Below are positions 45,057 through 54,063 of a stretch of 64,000 bases of DNA, piece by piece. The translations under genes and the position numbers were made by a program. The stretch lies in NCBI RefSeq assembly GCF_007829525.1, contig NZ_VLJP01000078.1, positions 68,042-132,041 of the forward strand, read 5' to 3'. The notes under the pieces are model-generated. The model was not told the origin of the DNA. It searched no databases and worked only from the letters and a program-made list of their open reading frames with translations. How positions within the stretch are numbered: position 1 is the stretch's first letter; the number at the start of each line of letters is the position of its first letter. Source of the DNA: Mesorhizobium sp. J18. Lineage in GTDB: Bacteria > Pseudomonadota > Alphaproteobacteria > Rhizobiales > Rhizobiaceae.

Positions 45057-46067
45057 ATGCTGCAGAGAAGCCAGAAGCAAAAGCTGACCGTCAGACTGTG
45101 CCAGCCGCGCGGTTTCTGTGCCGGTGTCGACCGGGCGATCCAGATTGTCATCCTTGCTTTGAAGAAATACGGTGCGCCCGTCTATGTCCGCCACGAGATC
45201 GTGCATAATCGCTATGTGGTGGAAGGGTTGCAGGAACGCGGCGCGATCTTCATCGAGGAACTCGACGAAATCCCTGACGAGCATCGGGAATGCCCGGTCG
45301 TCTTTTCGGCCCATGGCGTGCCGAAATCGGTGCCGGCCGATGCACAGGAGCGCAACCTGTTCTATCTCGATGCCACATGCCCGCTGGTTTCCAAGGTGCA
45401 CAAGCAGGCCATGCGTCATCAGCGGCTTGGCCGCCATGTGCTCCTGATCGGCCATGCCGGCCATCCGGAAGTGATCGGCACCATGGGCCAGCTCCCCGAG
45501 GGCGCGGTAACCCTGATCGAGACGGAGGAGGACGCCCGCCGCTTCACTGCGCCCGCGGGCGTAGAGCTCGGCTTCGTCACCCAGACGACGCTTTCGGTGG
45601 AGGATACGGCCGGCATCATTCGCGCTCTCCAGGAGCGTTTTCCCGACATGCAGGCTCCGGCTGCCGAGTCCATCTGCTACGCCACCACCAACCGCCAGGA
45701 CGCAGTGAAGGAAGCGGCAGGCGGTGCCGACCTTTTCCTTGTCGTGGGAGCACCCAACTCCTCCAATTCGCGCCGGCTGGTGGAAGTGGCTGAAAGGGCA
45801 GGGGCCAAGCGCTCTCTGCTGGTCCAGCGCGCCTCAGAAATCCCGTGGAAGGAGATCGGCGACATATCGGTGCTCGGCCTGTCGGCCGGGGCCTCCGCGC
45901 CGGAGATCATCGTCAACGAGATCATCGACGCCTTTGCCGAGCGTTATGACGTGACGGTGGATCTCGCCGTCACCGCCACCGAGACCGAGAATTTCCCGGT
46001 CATGCGTGTGCTGCGCGATGTCGAGCTCACCACCGCCGACATGGCCTTCGTCAACGGAAATGGCTAG
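45057..46067 (+). CDS. ispH: 4-hydroxy-3-methylbut-2-enyl diphosphate reductase
   Basis: IspH makes IPP and DMAPP from HMBPP with a 4Fe-4S cluster, the last step of the MEP pathway. The 336-aa protein has the three cluster cysteines in [29 protein letters not shown] and [16 protein letters not shown], and [16 protein letters not shown] plus the E in TETEN. The start at 45057 has an AAGGA site 8 bases upstream; an ATG at 45048 is possible. Its TAG stop coincides with the end of a 281-bp repeat element. Confidence 0.95.
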   Translation: MLQRSQKQKLTVRLCQPRGFCAGVDRAIQIVILALKKYGAPVYVRHEIVHNRYVVEGLQERGAIFIEELDEIPDEHRECPVVFSAHGVPKSVPADAQERNLFYLDATCPLVSKVHKQAMRHQRLGRHVLLIGHAGHPEVIGTMGQLPEGAVTLIETEEDARRFTAPAGVELGFVTQTTLSVEDTAGIIRALQERFPDMQAPAAESICYATTNRQDAVKEAAGGADLFLVVGAPNSSNSRRLVEVAERAGAKRSLLVQRASEIPWKEIGDISVLGLSAGASAPEIIVNEIIDAFAERYDVTVDLAVTATETENFPVMRVLRDVELTTADMAFVNGNG

Positions 46068-46346
46068 GGTCAGGACTTATTGATATGATCGAAATGGCGC
46101 CGGAAACGGCGATGGGATGCAAGGAGAAGCGCGCAGGGCGGTGGGGTTCCCCCTTTGGCAAGCTCAGGGGGCAAGCGGTTCGACGCGGCAGATCGAAGCC
46201 GTTTCGGCGTCCGCAGGATGTGGGCCATCCGCCCGGCTGCCTTGTCGCGAAGGGCTTGAAAATATCCATGTTTCCTGCGCCTTCGCTCCCCGCATCCGAA
46301 CGGATGACCCTACACCATTTCGACCAGATTAACAGGTCCTGACCCT
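46066..46346. repeat. 281-bp element with imperfect 36-bp terminal inverted repeats, filling the ispH-thrB gap
   Basis: The left end AGGGTCAGGAC (46066-46076) matches in reverse complement the right end GTCCTGACCCT (46336-46346). The match continues inward for about 36 bases with several mismatches (left CTTATTGATATGATCGAAATGG, right CCATTTCGACCAGATTAACAGG). The interior has no stop-free gene of note, so it looks like a MITE-like or RIME-like element. It supplies the last two bases of the ispH TAG and ends two bases before the thrB ATG. No Shine-Dalgarno precedes thrB. Confidence 0.8.
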
Positions 46347-46347
46347 A

Positions 46348-47313
46348 ATGGCGGTCTATACGGATGTTTCCGAGGCTGAGCTCGGCGCTTTCCTCGAAGG
46401 CTATGAGGTCGGCCGGCTGCTTTCCTATAAGGGGATCGCGGAAGGTTCGGAGAATTCGAACTACTTGCTTCATACGTCGAGCGGCGCCTTCATCCTGACG
46501 CTCTATGAGCGGCGGGTCAAAAAAGCCGATCTGCCCTTCTTCCTCGGCCTGATGGAGCATCTGGCTTCCAAGGGCGTTTCCTGCCCGCTGCCGGTGCGGC
46601 GGCGCGACGGTACGGTGATCGCGGAGCTTGCCGGTCGCCCTGCCGCCCTCATCACCTTCCTCGAAGGCATGTGGATGCGCCGGCCCACGGCAGCCCATTG
46701 CAAAGAGGTCGGCAAGGCCCTGGCCGAATTGCACCTGGCAGGCGCCGATTTCCCCTTGACGCGCAAGAACGCGCTGAACCTGGAAGGGAGTCGCGAGCTG
46801 TGGATACTGTCCAGACCGCGCGCCGATGAGGTGGAGGAGGGACTGGCCGCGGAAGTGGAAGCGGATTTTAGCGACCTCACCGCCGGCTGGCCGAAGGAGC
46901 TGCCTGCCGGCGTCATCCATGCCGATCTCTTCCCCGACAATGTCTTCTTCCTCGGCGGAGAGGTGTCCGGGCTGATCGACTTCTATTTCGCCTGCAACGA
47001 TTTCTTCGCCTATGACGTGGCGACCTGCCTGAATGCCTGGTGCTTTGAGAAGGATGGGTCCTACAATCTCACCAAGGGCAGGGCGCTGCTCGCCGGTTAT
47101 CAGCGCGTGCGCCGACTCGATGCTGAGGAAATCGACGCCCTGCCGCTGCTGGCGCGCGGCTCGGCGCTGCGCTTCATGCTGACGCGGCTCTATGACTGGC
47201 TGACCATACCCGACGGAGCACTGGTGCAGAAACGCGACCCTATGGAATATGTTCGCCGCCTGCGCTTCCACCGGCAGATAGGCAGCGCTTCCGAATATGG
47301 AGTGGGCCGGTGA
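46348..47313 (+). CDS. thrB: Homoserine kinase (type II, APH-fold)
   Basis: This enzyme phosphorylates homoserine; threonine synthase (thrC) is at 55.4 kb. The 321-aa protein belongs to the aminoglycoside-phosphotransferase fold used by this family in alphaproteobacteria rather than the GHMP fold. It has [61 protein letters not shown] with the catalytic HxD and DFY metal motif, and [13 protein letters not shown]. The family-typical N-terminus [16 protein letters not shown] confirms the start despite the missing ribosome site. It overlaps rnhA. Confidence 0.95.
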   Translation: MAVYTDVSEAELGAFLEGYEVGRLLSYKGIAEGSENSNYLLHTSSGAFILTLYERRVKKADLPFFLGLMEHLASKGVSCPLPVRRRDGTVIAELAGRPAALITFLEGMWMRRPTAAHCKEVGKALAELHLAGADFPLTRKNALNLEGSRELWILSRPRADEVEEGLAAEVEADFSDLTAGWPKELPAGVIHADLFPDNVFFLGGEVSGLIDFYFACNDFFAYDVATCLNAWCFEKDGSYNLTKGRALLAGYQRVRRLDAEEIDALPLLARGSALRFMLTRLYDWLTIPDGALVQKRDPMEYVRRLRFHRQIGSASEYGVGR

Positions 47314-47780
47314 AGAAGGTCGAGATATTCACCGACGGCGCCTGTTCGGGAAATCCCGGTCCTGGCGGCTGGGGCGCGATCCTGCGATACAACGGCAATG
47401 TCAAGGAGCTTTCCGGCGGTGAGGCGGAGACGACCAACAACCGCATGGAGCTCATGGCCGCAATCCAGGCGCTGAACGCCCTCAAACAGCCCTGCGAGGT
47501 CGAGCTTTATACGGATTCCAACTATGTGCGCGACGGCATTTCTGGCTGGATCGAGGGCTGGAAGCGCAACGGCTGGAAGACTGCCGCCAGGAAGTCGGTC
47601 AAGAATGCCGAACTATGGCAGGCGCTGGATGAGGCCCGGCGGAGGCACAGGGTCAACTGGCACTGGGTGCGCGGCCATGCCGGCCATCCCGAGAACGAGC
47701 GTGCCGACGAACTTGCGCGCATGGGAATGGCGCCGTTCAAGCCCGTTCGAGGGGAGCAATCCGGCAACGGATCGGCTTAA
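47310..47780 (+). CDS. rnhA: Ribonuclease HI
   Basis: RNase HI cuts RNA in RNA-DNA hybrids. The 156-aa protein has the DEDD catalytic residues in [46 protein letters not shown] and [15 protein letters not shown]. It starts at a GTG that overlaps the thrB stop by four bases (GTGA). Its stop overlaps the convergent lysE stop. Confidence 0.95.
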   Translation: MKKVEIFTDGACSGNPGPGGWGAILRYNGNVKELSGGEAETTNNRMELMAAIQALNALKQPCEVELYTDSNYVRDGISGWIEGWKRNGWKTAARKSVKNAELWQALDEARRRHRVNWHWVRGHAGHPENERADELARMGMAPFKPVRGEQSGNGSA

Positions 47781-48421
47781 AGCCGGTCCGTCAGCAGCCG
47801 TATCCCGGCCGCGCCGAAAATCACGGCGAGCGCTCCTTCGACATAGCGATGGGCCGCCCTGTAGGCCCTGACCATTGTCGCGCTGGAAAAGGCGAGCGCA
47901 TAGGTGCCGAAGATCAGGATACCCAGCACGAAACAGCCGCCCACCACCACGGACGCGATCCATGCCGGCGCCGACGGGTTGAGACCGAGCGACACGATGG
48001 CGATCCAGGCCAGGATCGATTTCGGATTGGTCAGATGCAGCGCCAGCCCGCGGAAATAGAGGCTGCGAAAGGAAAGGGGGCGAGTATTCCCGCCGCCCGC
48101 CTCGGGTTCCATGCCTGAAAATACTGCTCGCGCCGATTTCCAGGCGAGCCACAACAGATACAGCCCGCCGACTACCTTGATGACAGTGAGTAGCCCGGCA
48201 TAGGCCGTGAGCAGGCTGGCGATGCCCAGCGAAGTCAGCATGCCCCAGAACAGCGAGCCGGAGACGATACCGGCGGTCAATGCCATTGCCGCCGGCCTGC
48301 CGCGGGCCATCGCCACACCCATGATGCTCATATTGCTCGGACCCGGACTCGCCGTGGCAAGGACATAGGCCGTCCATGCCATGGCCATATGCGGCAGGTG
48401 CTCGGCGATCAGGTCCGGCAT
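47777..48421 (-). CDS. LysE-family amino-acid exporter
   Basis: The 214-aa membrane protein has about five hydrophobic segments and the LysE/RhtB signature [40 protein letters not shown] substrate, such as threonine or homoserine lactone, cannot be named, but the nearby thrB makes amino acid export plausible. The stop overlaps the rnhA stop by four bases (TTAA). The peroxiredoxin gene lies 16 bp upstream in the same orientation. Confidence 0.9.
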   Translation of the reverse strand: MPDLIAEHLPHMAMAWTAYVLATASPGPSNMSIMGVAMARGRPAAMALTAGIVSGSLFWGMLTSLGIASLLTAYAGLLTVIKVVGGLYLLWLAWKSARAVFSGMEPEAGGGNTRPLSFRSLYFRGLALHLTNPKSILAWIAIVSLGLNPSAPAWIASVVVGGCFVLGILIFGTYALAFSSATMVRAYRAAHRYVEGALAVIFGAAGIRLLTDRL

Positions 48422-48437
48422 GGTTCTGAACCTTTGC

Positions 48438-48923
48438 TTAGAGCTGCTCCAGGATGCGCGCCGCGCCCGACTGCTCCACCTTACCGGGCGTGTCCTCGAT
48501 ATTGAGCGACTTGACCACGCCGTTCTCCACGATCATCGAAAAGCGCTTGGAGCGCTGGCCGAGGCCGCCGGCGGACAGATCTATGTCAAGACCGAGCGCC
48601 TTGATGAAGCTGCCATTGCCGTCGGCAAAAAAGACAAGCTTGCCTTGCCCGCCGGTGAAGTTCGCCCAGGCCCGCATCACATGCTGGTCGTTCATTGCGA
48701 TGACCGCGACGGCATCGACCCCCTTGCCGGTGATGGCATCGTAGTTCTCCAGATAGCCGGGCAGATGGTTGTTGCTGCAAGTGGGCGTGAAAGCGCCCGG
48801 CACGCCGAACAGCACGACCTTGCGTCCGCCGAAGAACTCGGCCGTAGAGACATCCTCGGCACCGTCCTCGGCGGCAATCTTGAGCACTGCGTCCGGCAGT
48901 TTCTGGCCAACGGAAATGGTCAT
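48438..48923 (-). CDS. Peroxiredoxin (Prx5-type, one cysteine)
   Basis: The 161-aa protein has the peroxidatic Cys motif PGAFTPTCSNNHLPGY, the Arg-containing GQRSKRFSMIVENG, and no other cysteine. This is typical of AhpE/Prx5-like atypical or 1-Cys peroxiredoxins that use an external thiol such as glutathione. The start at 48923 begins MTISVGQKLP. It is upstream of lysE. Confidence 0.93.
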   Translation of the reverse strand: MTISVGQKLPDAVLKIAAEDGAEDVSTAEFFGGRKVVLFGVPGAFTPTCSNNHLPGYLENYDAITGKGVDAVAVIAMNDQHVMRAWANFTGGQGKLVFFADGNGSFIKALGLDIDLSAGGLGQRSKRFSMIVENGVVKSLNIEDTPGKVEQSGAARILEQL

Positions 48924-48988
48924 GCGAACTCCTTTCGTAAACAAGGCTGCAAATGGAATCTACGCAGCGGAACGGATTTTCAAGGCCC

Positions 48989-49795
48989 TCATGGCAACTG
49001 GAATTCACCTGCCACGGATTCGCCGTCGGCGGTCAGCGTATAGGCGAACCCGGCGGCAGGCGAGGGGTCTTCAGGCTTTTCGTGAAGCTTGATGGAGAAA
49101 GTGATCTTGCCGGCTTCTCGGCTTATCTGCTTCGGCTGGCCGAAAAGGTAGCCGCCGCCGCTTGCCACGAACAGATCGGTTGTCCGGGCGGCTTTCGGAA
49201 CGCTGGCCTCCACAAGCAGCCTATCGCCCTCGATCTTCGCCTCCTGAAGCCTGAAATCCGCGCGTGGCGACGGGGGCAAAGCGGAATAGGCCGCCGTGAC
49301 AAGGGCCAGGTCGCGCAATTCGTCGGGCGCCTCTGCCGGGTCCAGCGTGATGTCCGCCTGCAGCGGGACGCAGATAGTCTGGCAGATGCCGAGCAGAACT
49401 TCTGCCTTGATGAGGGTCGGCGCGCCCGGCTGTTCCAGCATGAATGTGATCGGCAGGCTCACCGAGGAGGCATAGCCGGCCGCTTGCGAAAAGCCGTCGT
49501 CGATGCGCTCGGGCGGCGGATAGAATATCTCGGTATCCTCCACATTGGTGCTGCGCGAAATATCGAGCTGAGGCGGAATGCCGGAAGGACCAGGATCGCG
49601 CCAATAGGTCTTCCATCCCGGTTTCAGGCGGATCTCCAACGCGCCTTTCAGTCTGCCTCGCGCATCGGGCGTGCCAGCCGTTATAAGGCGCACCGCGCCT
49701 CCTTCGCTCTCATGCCATTGGCTGGAAGAGGCGGAAGCCGGGAGGCACATGAGAACGACAAGGGTGCCGGTGAGCGTGAGAAGGCGGTGCACCAT
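48989..49795 (-). CDS. DsbD-alpha-like thiol-disulfide interchange protein (periplasmic)
   Basis: The 268-aa product has a signal peptide (MVHRLLTLTGTLVVLMCLPASASS) and a domain like the N-terminal part of DsbD (LIKAEVLLGICQTICVPLQADITL). The C-x3-C (CQTIC) could be redox active, like the Cys pair of DsbD-alpha. The membrane and C-terminal DsbD parts are not present. It would act in electron transfer to periplasmic thiol proteins, but the partner is unknown. It is divergent from yqgE. Confidence 0.8.
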   Translation of the reverse strand: MVHRLLTLTGTLVVLMCLPASASSSQWHESEGGAVRLITAGTPDARGRLKGALEIRLKPGWKTYWRDPGPSGIPPQLDISRSTNVEDTEIFYPPPERIDDGFSQAAGYASSVSLPITFMLEQPGAPTLIKAEVLLGICQTICVPLQADITLDPAEAPDELRDLALVTAAYSALPPSPRADFRLQEAKIEGDRLLVEASVPKAARTTDLFVASGGGYLFGQPKQISREAGKITFSIKLHEKPEDPSPAAGFAYTLTADGESVAGEFQLP

Positions 49796-49949
49796 GCCTG
49801 CAACTTGGATAGGGCCTTTTGAAACCGCAATCGGCAGATCGCGTCCACGCATCATATTTATGTGAGTGGCGGATGACATCACCCTAACCGCAGGATTTAC
49901 ATCCAAGCTTTGTCTTTCGCGATGGCGAGAAAAACGCTAGATTTTTGCC

Positions 49950-50558
49950 ATGAAGATTACGCGAGACCGGAAAACCACAGGCATGCAGGGATTTCTGGAC
50001 AATCATTTCCTCGTTGCCATGCCCGGTATGGCCGATGAGCGCTTCGCGCGTTCCGTAGTCTATATCTGCGCCCATAGCGAGGAGGGCGCCATGGGGCTGA
50101 TGATCAATCGGGTGCAGCAGCTCGGCTTCTCCGACATCCTCGTGCAACTCGGCATATTGGACGAGAAGGAGGCGATCCGCCTGCCGCCGCCGGCGCGCGA
50201 TTTTCCCGTGCGCAATGGAGGGCCTGTCGATCGCAGCCGCGGCTTCGTGCTTCACACGGACGACTTCAAGGTCGAGTCCTCGATGGTCGTCTCCGAGCAG
50301 GTATGTCTGACCGCCACGGTCGATATCCTGCGCGCCATCTCTCTCGGCCGTGGCCCCCGCCACGCCCTGATGACGCTCGGCTATTCCGGCTGGGGCGCCG
50401 GTCAGTTGGAGGGCGAGATCGCCGAGAACGGCTGGCTGACCTGTCCGGCCACGACGGAGCTTCTGTTCAACGGCGATATCGACAGGACCTATGACCGCAT
50501 CCTGGCATCGATCGGCGTCGATCTCACCCATCTGAGCAGCATGGCGGGTCACGCCTGA
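49950..50558 (+). CDS. YqgE/AlgH-family protein
   Basis: The 202-aa protein starts [54 protein letters not shown] and contains [20 protein letters not shown] and a C-terminal [17 protein letters not shown], all family signatures. AlgH homologues were once called transcriptional regulators, but no DNA-binding motif is visible. The biochemical role is unknown. It converges on the EAL protein gene with a gap of only 2 bases. Confidence 0.93.
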   Translation: MKITRDRKTTGMQGFLDNHFLVAMPGMADERFARSVVYICAHSEEGAMGLMINRVQQLGFSDILVQLGILDEKEAIRLPPPARDFPVRNGGPVDRSRGFVLHTDDFKVESSMVVSEQVCLTATVDILRAISLGRGPRHALMTLGYSGWGAGQLEGEIAENGWLTCPATTELLFNGDIDRTYDRILASIGVDLTHLSSMAGHA

Positions 50559-50560
50559 CC

Positions 50561-53446
50561 TCAAGCCTGTGCGAGCGGATATTGCTCCATCAGCAGCCTC
50601 AGCGTCGCCTCGGCCGACAGCGGCGGGCCGAACATGAAGCTTTGCGCATATTCGCAGCCCATCTGCCGCAGATTCATTGCATCGGCATCGTCCGAAACGC
50701 CTTCGGCCACGACAGACAGACCGAGGTCATGCGCCATGCTGACCATGGACTTCACCAGCACCATTCCTTTTGACGTCGGATCGTCGAGGAAGCTCTTGTC
50801 GATCTTGATCGTGTCGAAGGGAAAGCGCGTCAGATAGGAAAGCGACGAGTAGCCGGTGCCGAATTCGTCCAGGGAAAGACCGATGCCAAGCTGCTTCAGC
50901 TTCCCGAGCACATGCGCGGACTGTTCGGGATTGTCCATCACCAGCGATTCGGTAAGCTCCAGGCGAAAGCAGCGCGGTTTGATGTTCGCGCGCGTGATCA
51001 CCGAGCGCACATCGCTAACGAGATCGCGACGGATCAGTTGCCGGCTCGACAGATTGACCGACATGGAGAGCGGTACGTCACCGATCTGCTTCTGCCAGGC
51101 GTGGAGATCCTCGGCCGCGCGCTGCATGGCAAACAGCCCGAGTTGGACGATCAGTCCGCTGCTTTCGGCGACGGGGATGAAGTCGGCCGGCGGAATGAGG
51201 CCGCGGCGCGGATGATCCCAGCGCATCAGGGCCTCGAAGCCGGCAATTGTGTGGTCCTCCAGCCGCATGATCGGCTGATAGGCGAGCGTGAGTTCCTCCC
51301 GCTCTAATGCACGGCGCAGATCGGCTTCGAATTGCTGGCGGTCCGTGCCGATGGAACGGAAGGCAGGCCGGAACGGCTCGATCCGATCACCCCCGAAGCG
51401 TTTCGCCTGATACATGGCGAGTTCGGCGTCCTTCAGCATCTCCTCGGCGGAAGCCTGAGACGAGGTCCAGGACATGAGGCCGACCGAGGCGGTCAGCACG
51501 ATTTCCTTCCTGGCGAAGGTGATTGGTGTGCGCACGGCCTGCCTGATCGCATCGGCGACCGCCGCGACGCGGGACGGGTCCTGCTCGGAAAGAAGCATCA
51601 TGGCGAACTGGTCGCCGGCAAAGCGTGAAAGGCAGTCATGCGGCTTGAGCAGCCGGTGCAGCCGGCGGGCGACAGTGAGCAGGATCGTATCGCCGGCGGA
51701 GATGCCAAGCTCGTCATTGACGACCTTGAAGCGGTCAATATCGATGACGAACACGGTGGGGCGGATCTTGTCCTCGGTGCGCGCGATGGCGGTCACCGCA
51801 TCGAGCCGGTTGATGAACAATTCGCGGTTCGGCAGCCCGGTCAGGTTGTCGTGCACGGCATCGTGCAGGAGCCGCTCCTCGGCCTTCTTCTGCTCGGTCA
51901 CGTCGACCAACGTGCCGACGCAGCGGATGATCTCGCCATCCGAGCCGATGACAGGCCGCGCGCGCAGGGCGACCCAGTGATAATGCCCGTCCGCACCGCG
52001 CAGGCGGAAACAATGAGCGATGCGCCCGCGGCGATGCTCCAGAACGACGTCGAGGGTTGTGCGGAAGGTGTCGCGGTCGTCGGCATGCAGCGCCGGAAGC
52101 CAGTTGCGCGCCGGGCCGTGCAGGCTGTTGGCGGGGAGGCCGAGCTGCTTGCTGATATCGGGCCGGGTCACGATGCGGTCCCTGAGCACGTCCCAGTCCC
52201 ACACGATGTCGCCCGAGCCGGTGATTGCCAGCGCCTGCCGTTCCATGTCGCTGAAAAGGCCCTGGAACAGCGCCCCGCCGGCAAATGCGTGCTGCATTAC
52301 GGTGAAGCCGATCAGAAGGATGATGAGGATCAGCCCGCCGCCTAGCGCCGGTTGCACGATATCGTTGTCGAGCGTTCCCGTAACCGCCATCCAGGCGCCG
52401 ACGAGCCAGACCAGGACCATGGCCCAACTCGGCACCAGCATGATGGCCCGGTCATAACCCTGAAAGCCGAGATAGACGATCAGCACGAGCCCGAGCACAG
52501 CGGTGGCCGCAAAGGACAGGCGCGCAATGCCTGCCGCCATCGCCGGATCGATGATCGCAATGCCGGCAATGATCAGCAGTCCCAATATCCAGGCGAGCAC
52601 GCCATAGCTGAAATGCTGATGCCAGCGGTTGAGATTGAGATAGGTGAAGAGAAACACCACCATCGTGGCCGCGAGCGTCACTTCCGTGCCCGCACGCCAG
52701 ATCTGTTCATTGCCGGGCGCGATCTCGACGATCTTGCTGAGGAAGCCGAAATCGAGCGAGATATAGGCCAGCACCGCCCAGGCCAGCGCGGCCGTTGCGG
52801 GGAACATCGACGTCCCCTTGACGACGAAGAGGATGGTCAGGAACAGCGCCAGCAGGCCGGCAATACCAATGACGATACCGCGATAGAGCGTGTAGGAATT
52901 CATCGTGTCCTTGTAGGCGCCGGGATCCCACAGATAGACCTGCGGCAGCCGCGGGGAGGACAGTTCTGCCACGAAGGTGACCACCGAGCCCGGATTGAGC
53001 GTGACGAGGAACTCGTCGGCTCCGGCGCTCTCCTGGCGGTCAAGCGCGAAGCCTTCGCTTGGCGTGATGGCGGCAATCCGGGGCGAGCCGAGATCGGGCC
53101 AGAAGAGCCCCGAGCCGACAAGCCGGAAATGCGGCGCGACGATCAGACGGTCGAGCTGCTGATCAGTGGTGTTTGCCAGCGCGAAGACGGCCCAGTCGCC
53201 CGTCGAGCGGTTGTCCTGGGCCTCCACCTCGATGCGCCGGACGATGCCATCGGCTCCCGGGGCGGTGGAAACCTGGAAATTGTCGCCCTGGTCGCGATAG
53301 ATTTCGACAGCGCCTGAAAGGTCGAGCGCAATGTCGTCGCGGGAGATCTTGATCGGCTCGAGCGCGAGGGCCGACTGCACGGAGAACAAGAGAAGCGCCA
53401 GAAGAGCGAAAAGCGCCTGCGCTGCGGTTTCAAATCGTCGCGACAA
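50561..53446 (-). CDS. Membrane sensor protein with PAS, degenerate GGDEF and EAL domains
   Basis: The 961-aa protein has a signal peptide, a periplasmic domain (residues 30-180), about seven membrane helices (185-400), a PAS-PAC domain (about 405-535), GGDEF (545-700) and EAL (710-950). The GGDEF motif reads AGDQF near residue 609, so cyclase activity is unlikely. The EAL motif is present (GFEALMRW near 737), along with ELTES, IDKSF and AEGV, but DDFGTGYSS reads DEFGTGYSS near 860. It may be a c-di-GMP phosphodiesterase or a binding sensor. It starts at a TTG and follows thrC, an M16 peptidase and a GNAT gene in one operon. Confidence 0.9.
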   Translation of the reverse strand: MSRRFETAAQALFALLALLLFSVQSALALEPIKISRDDIALDLSGAVEIYRDQGDNFQVSTAPGADGIVRRIEVEAQDNRSTGDWAVFALANTTDQQLDRLIVAPHFRLVGSGLFWPDLGSPRIAAITPSEGFALDRQESAGADEFLVTLNPGSVVTFVAELSSPRLPQVYLWDPGAYKDTMNSYTLYRGIVIGIAGLLALFLTILFVVKGTSMFPATAALAWAVLAYISLDFGFLSKIVEIAPGNEQIWRAGTEVTLAATMVVFLFTYLNLNRWHQHFSYGVLAWILGLLIIAGIAIIDPAMAAGIARLSFAATAVLGLVLIVYLGFQGYDRAIMLVPSWAMVLVWLVGAWMAVTGTLDNDIVQPALGGGLILIILLIGFTVMQHAFAGGALFQGLFSDMERQALAITGSGDIVWDWDVLRDRIVTRPDISKQLGLPANSLHGPARNWLPALHADDRDTFRTTLDVVLEHRRGRIAHCFRLRGADGHYHWVALRARPVIGSDGEIIRCVGTLVDVTEQKKAEERLLHDAVHDNLTGLPNRELFINRLDAVTAIARTEDKIRPTVFVIDIDRFKVVNDELGISAGDTILLTVARRLHRLLKPHDCLSRFAGDQFAMMLLSEQDPSRVAAVADAIRQAVRTPITFARKEIVLTASVGLMSWTSSQASAEEMLKDAELAMYQAKRFGGDRIEPFRPAFRSIGTDRQQFEADLRRALEREELTLAYQPIMRLEDHTIAGFEALMRWDHPRRGLIPPADFIPVAESSGLIVQLGLFAMQRAAEDLHAWQKQIGDVPLSMSVNLSSRQLIRRDLVSDVRSVITRANIKPRCFRLELTESLVMDNPEQSAHVLGKLKQLGIGLSLDEFGTGYSSLSYLTRFPFDTIKIDKSFLDDPTSKGMVLVKSMVSMAHDLGLSVVAEGVSDDADAMNLRQMGCEYAQSFMFGPPLSAEATLRLLMEQYPLAQA

Positions 53447-53460
53447 TCGTTTGCCCCGTT

Positions 53461-54063
53461 TTATGGTTCTTTGGCCCGATGCTCGTCGGCAATCAAGGCG
53501 TAAAGGTAGTGGTCCTGCCAGGTACCATTGATCCGCAAATAGGATCGCAGAAGCCCTTCGCGCCTAAATCCGGCTTTTTCAAGCAAACGACTCGAACGAT
53601 TGTTTTTCGGGATACAGGCAGCTTCGATGCGGTGCAACCGAAGCGTATCGAAACAGAACGGAACGACGAGGCCGAGCGCATCCTGCATGAAGCCGCGGCC
53701 GGCGAAGCGCTCTCCCATCCAGTAGCCGATCTGCGCCGATTGGGCGACGCCATGGCGGATATTGCCGATGGATATGCCGCCGGCGAGGTTGCGGCTGGAA
53801 TTCTCGAAGACGAGGAAGGCGATGCCGGTCCCCTGGTCGGCCTCTTCGCGGTAGCGCTTCAGCCTTTGCCGCCAGGCGTGACGCTCCAGTTCGTCCGGCG
53901 CCCATTGCGGTTCCCACGGCTCCAGGAAGGAGCGGCTTTCCCGGCGCAGCGCAGCCCATTCCCGATAGTCTTCCAGTGCGGGCGGGCGCAGGAATACCCT
54001 TTCGCCCCTTAGCGCGGGAATGTCGCGGCGAAAGAAGGGCAGGGCAAACATGCCCCGATCCAT
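53461..54063 (-). CDS. GNAT N-acetyltransferase (RimJ/RimL type)
   Basis: The 200-aa protein has RGERVFLRPPALEDYREWAALR, a GISIGNIRHGVAQSAQIGYWMGERFAGRGFMQDAL acetyl-CoA site (Arg/Gly loop), and LHRIEAACIPKNNRSSRLLEKAGFRREGLLRSYLRINGTWQDHYLYALI, the RimJ pattern. RimJ acetylates ribosomal protein S5, but the target here is not shown. It follows the M16 peptidase gene without a gap and precedes the EAL gene by 14 bp. Confidence 0.9.
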   Translation of the reverse strand: MDRGMFALPFFRRDIPALRGERVFLRPPALEDYREWAALRRESRSFLEPWEPQWAPDELERHAWRQRLKRYREEADQGTGIAFLVFENSSRNLAGGISIGNIRHGVAQSAQIGYWMGERFAGRGFMQDALGLVVPFCFDTLRLHRIEAACIPKNNRSSRLLEKAGFRREGLLRSYLRINGTWQDHYLYALIADEHRAKEP

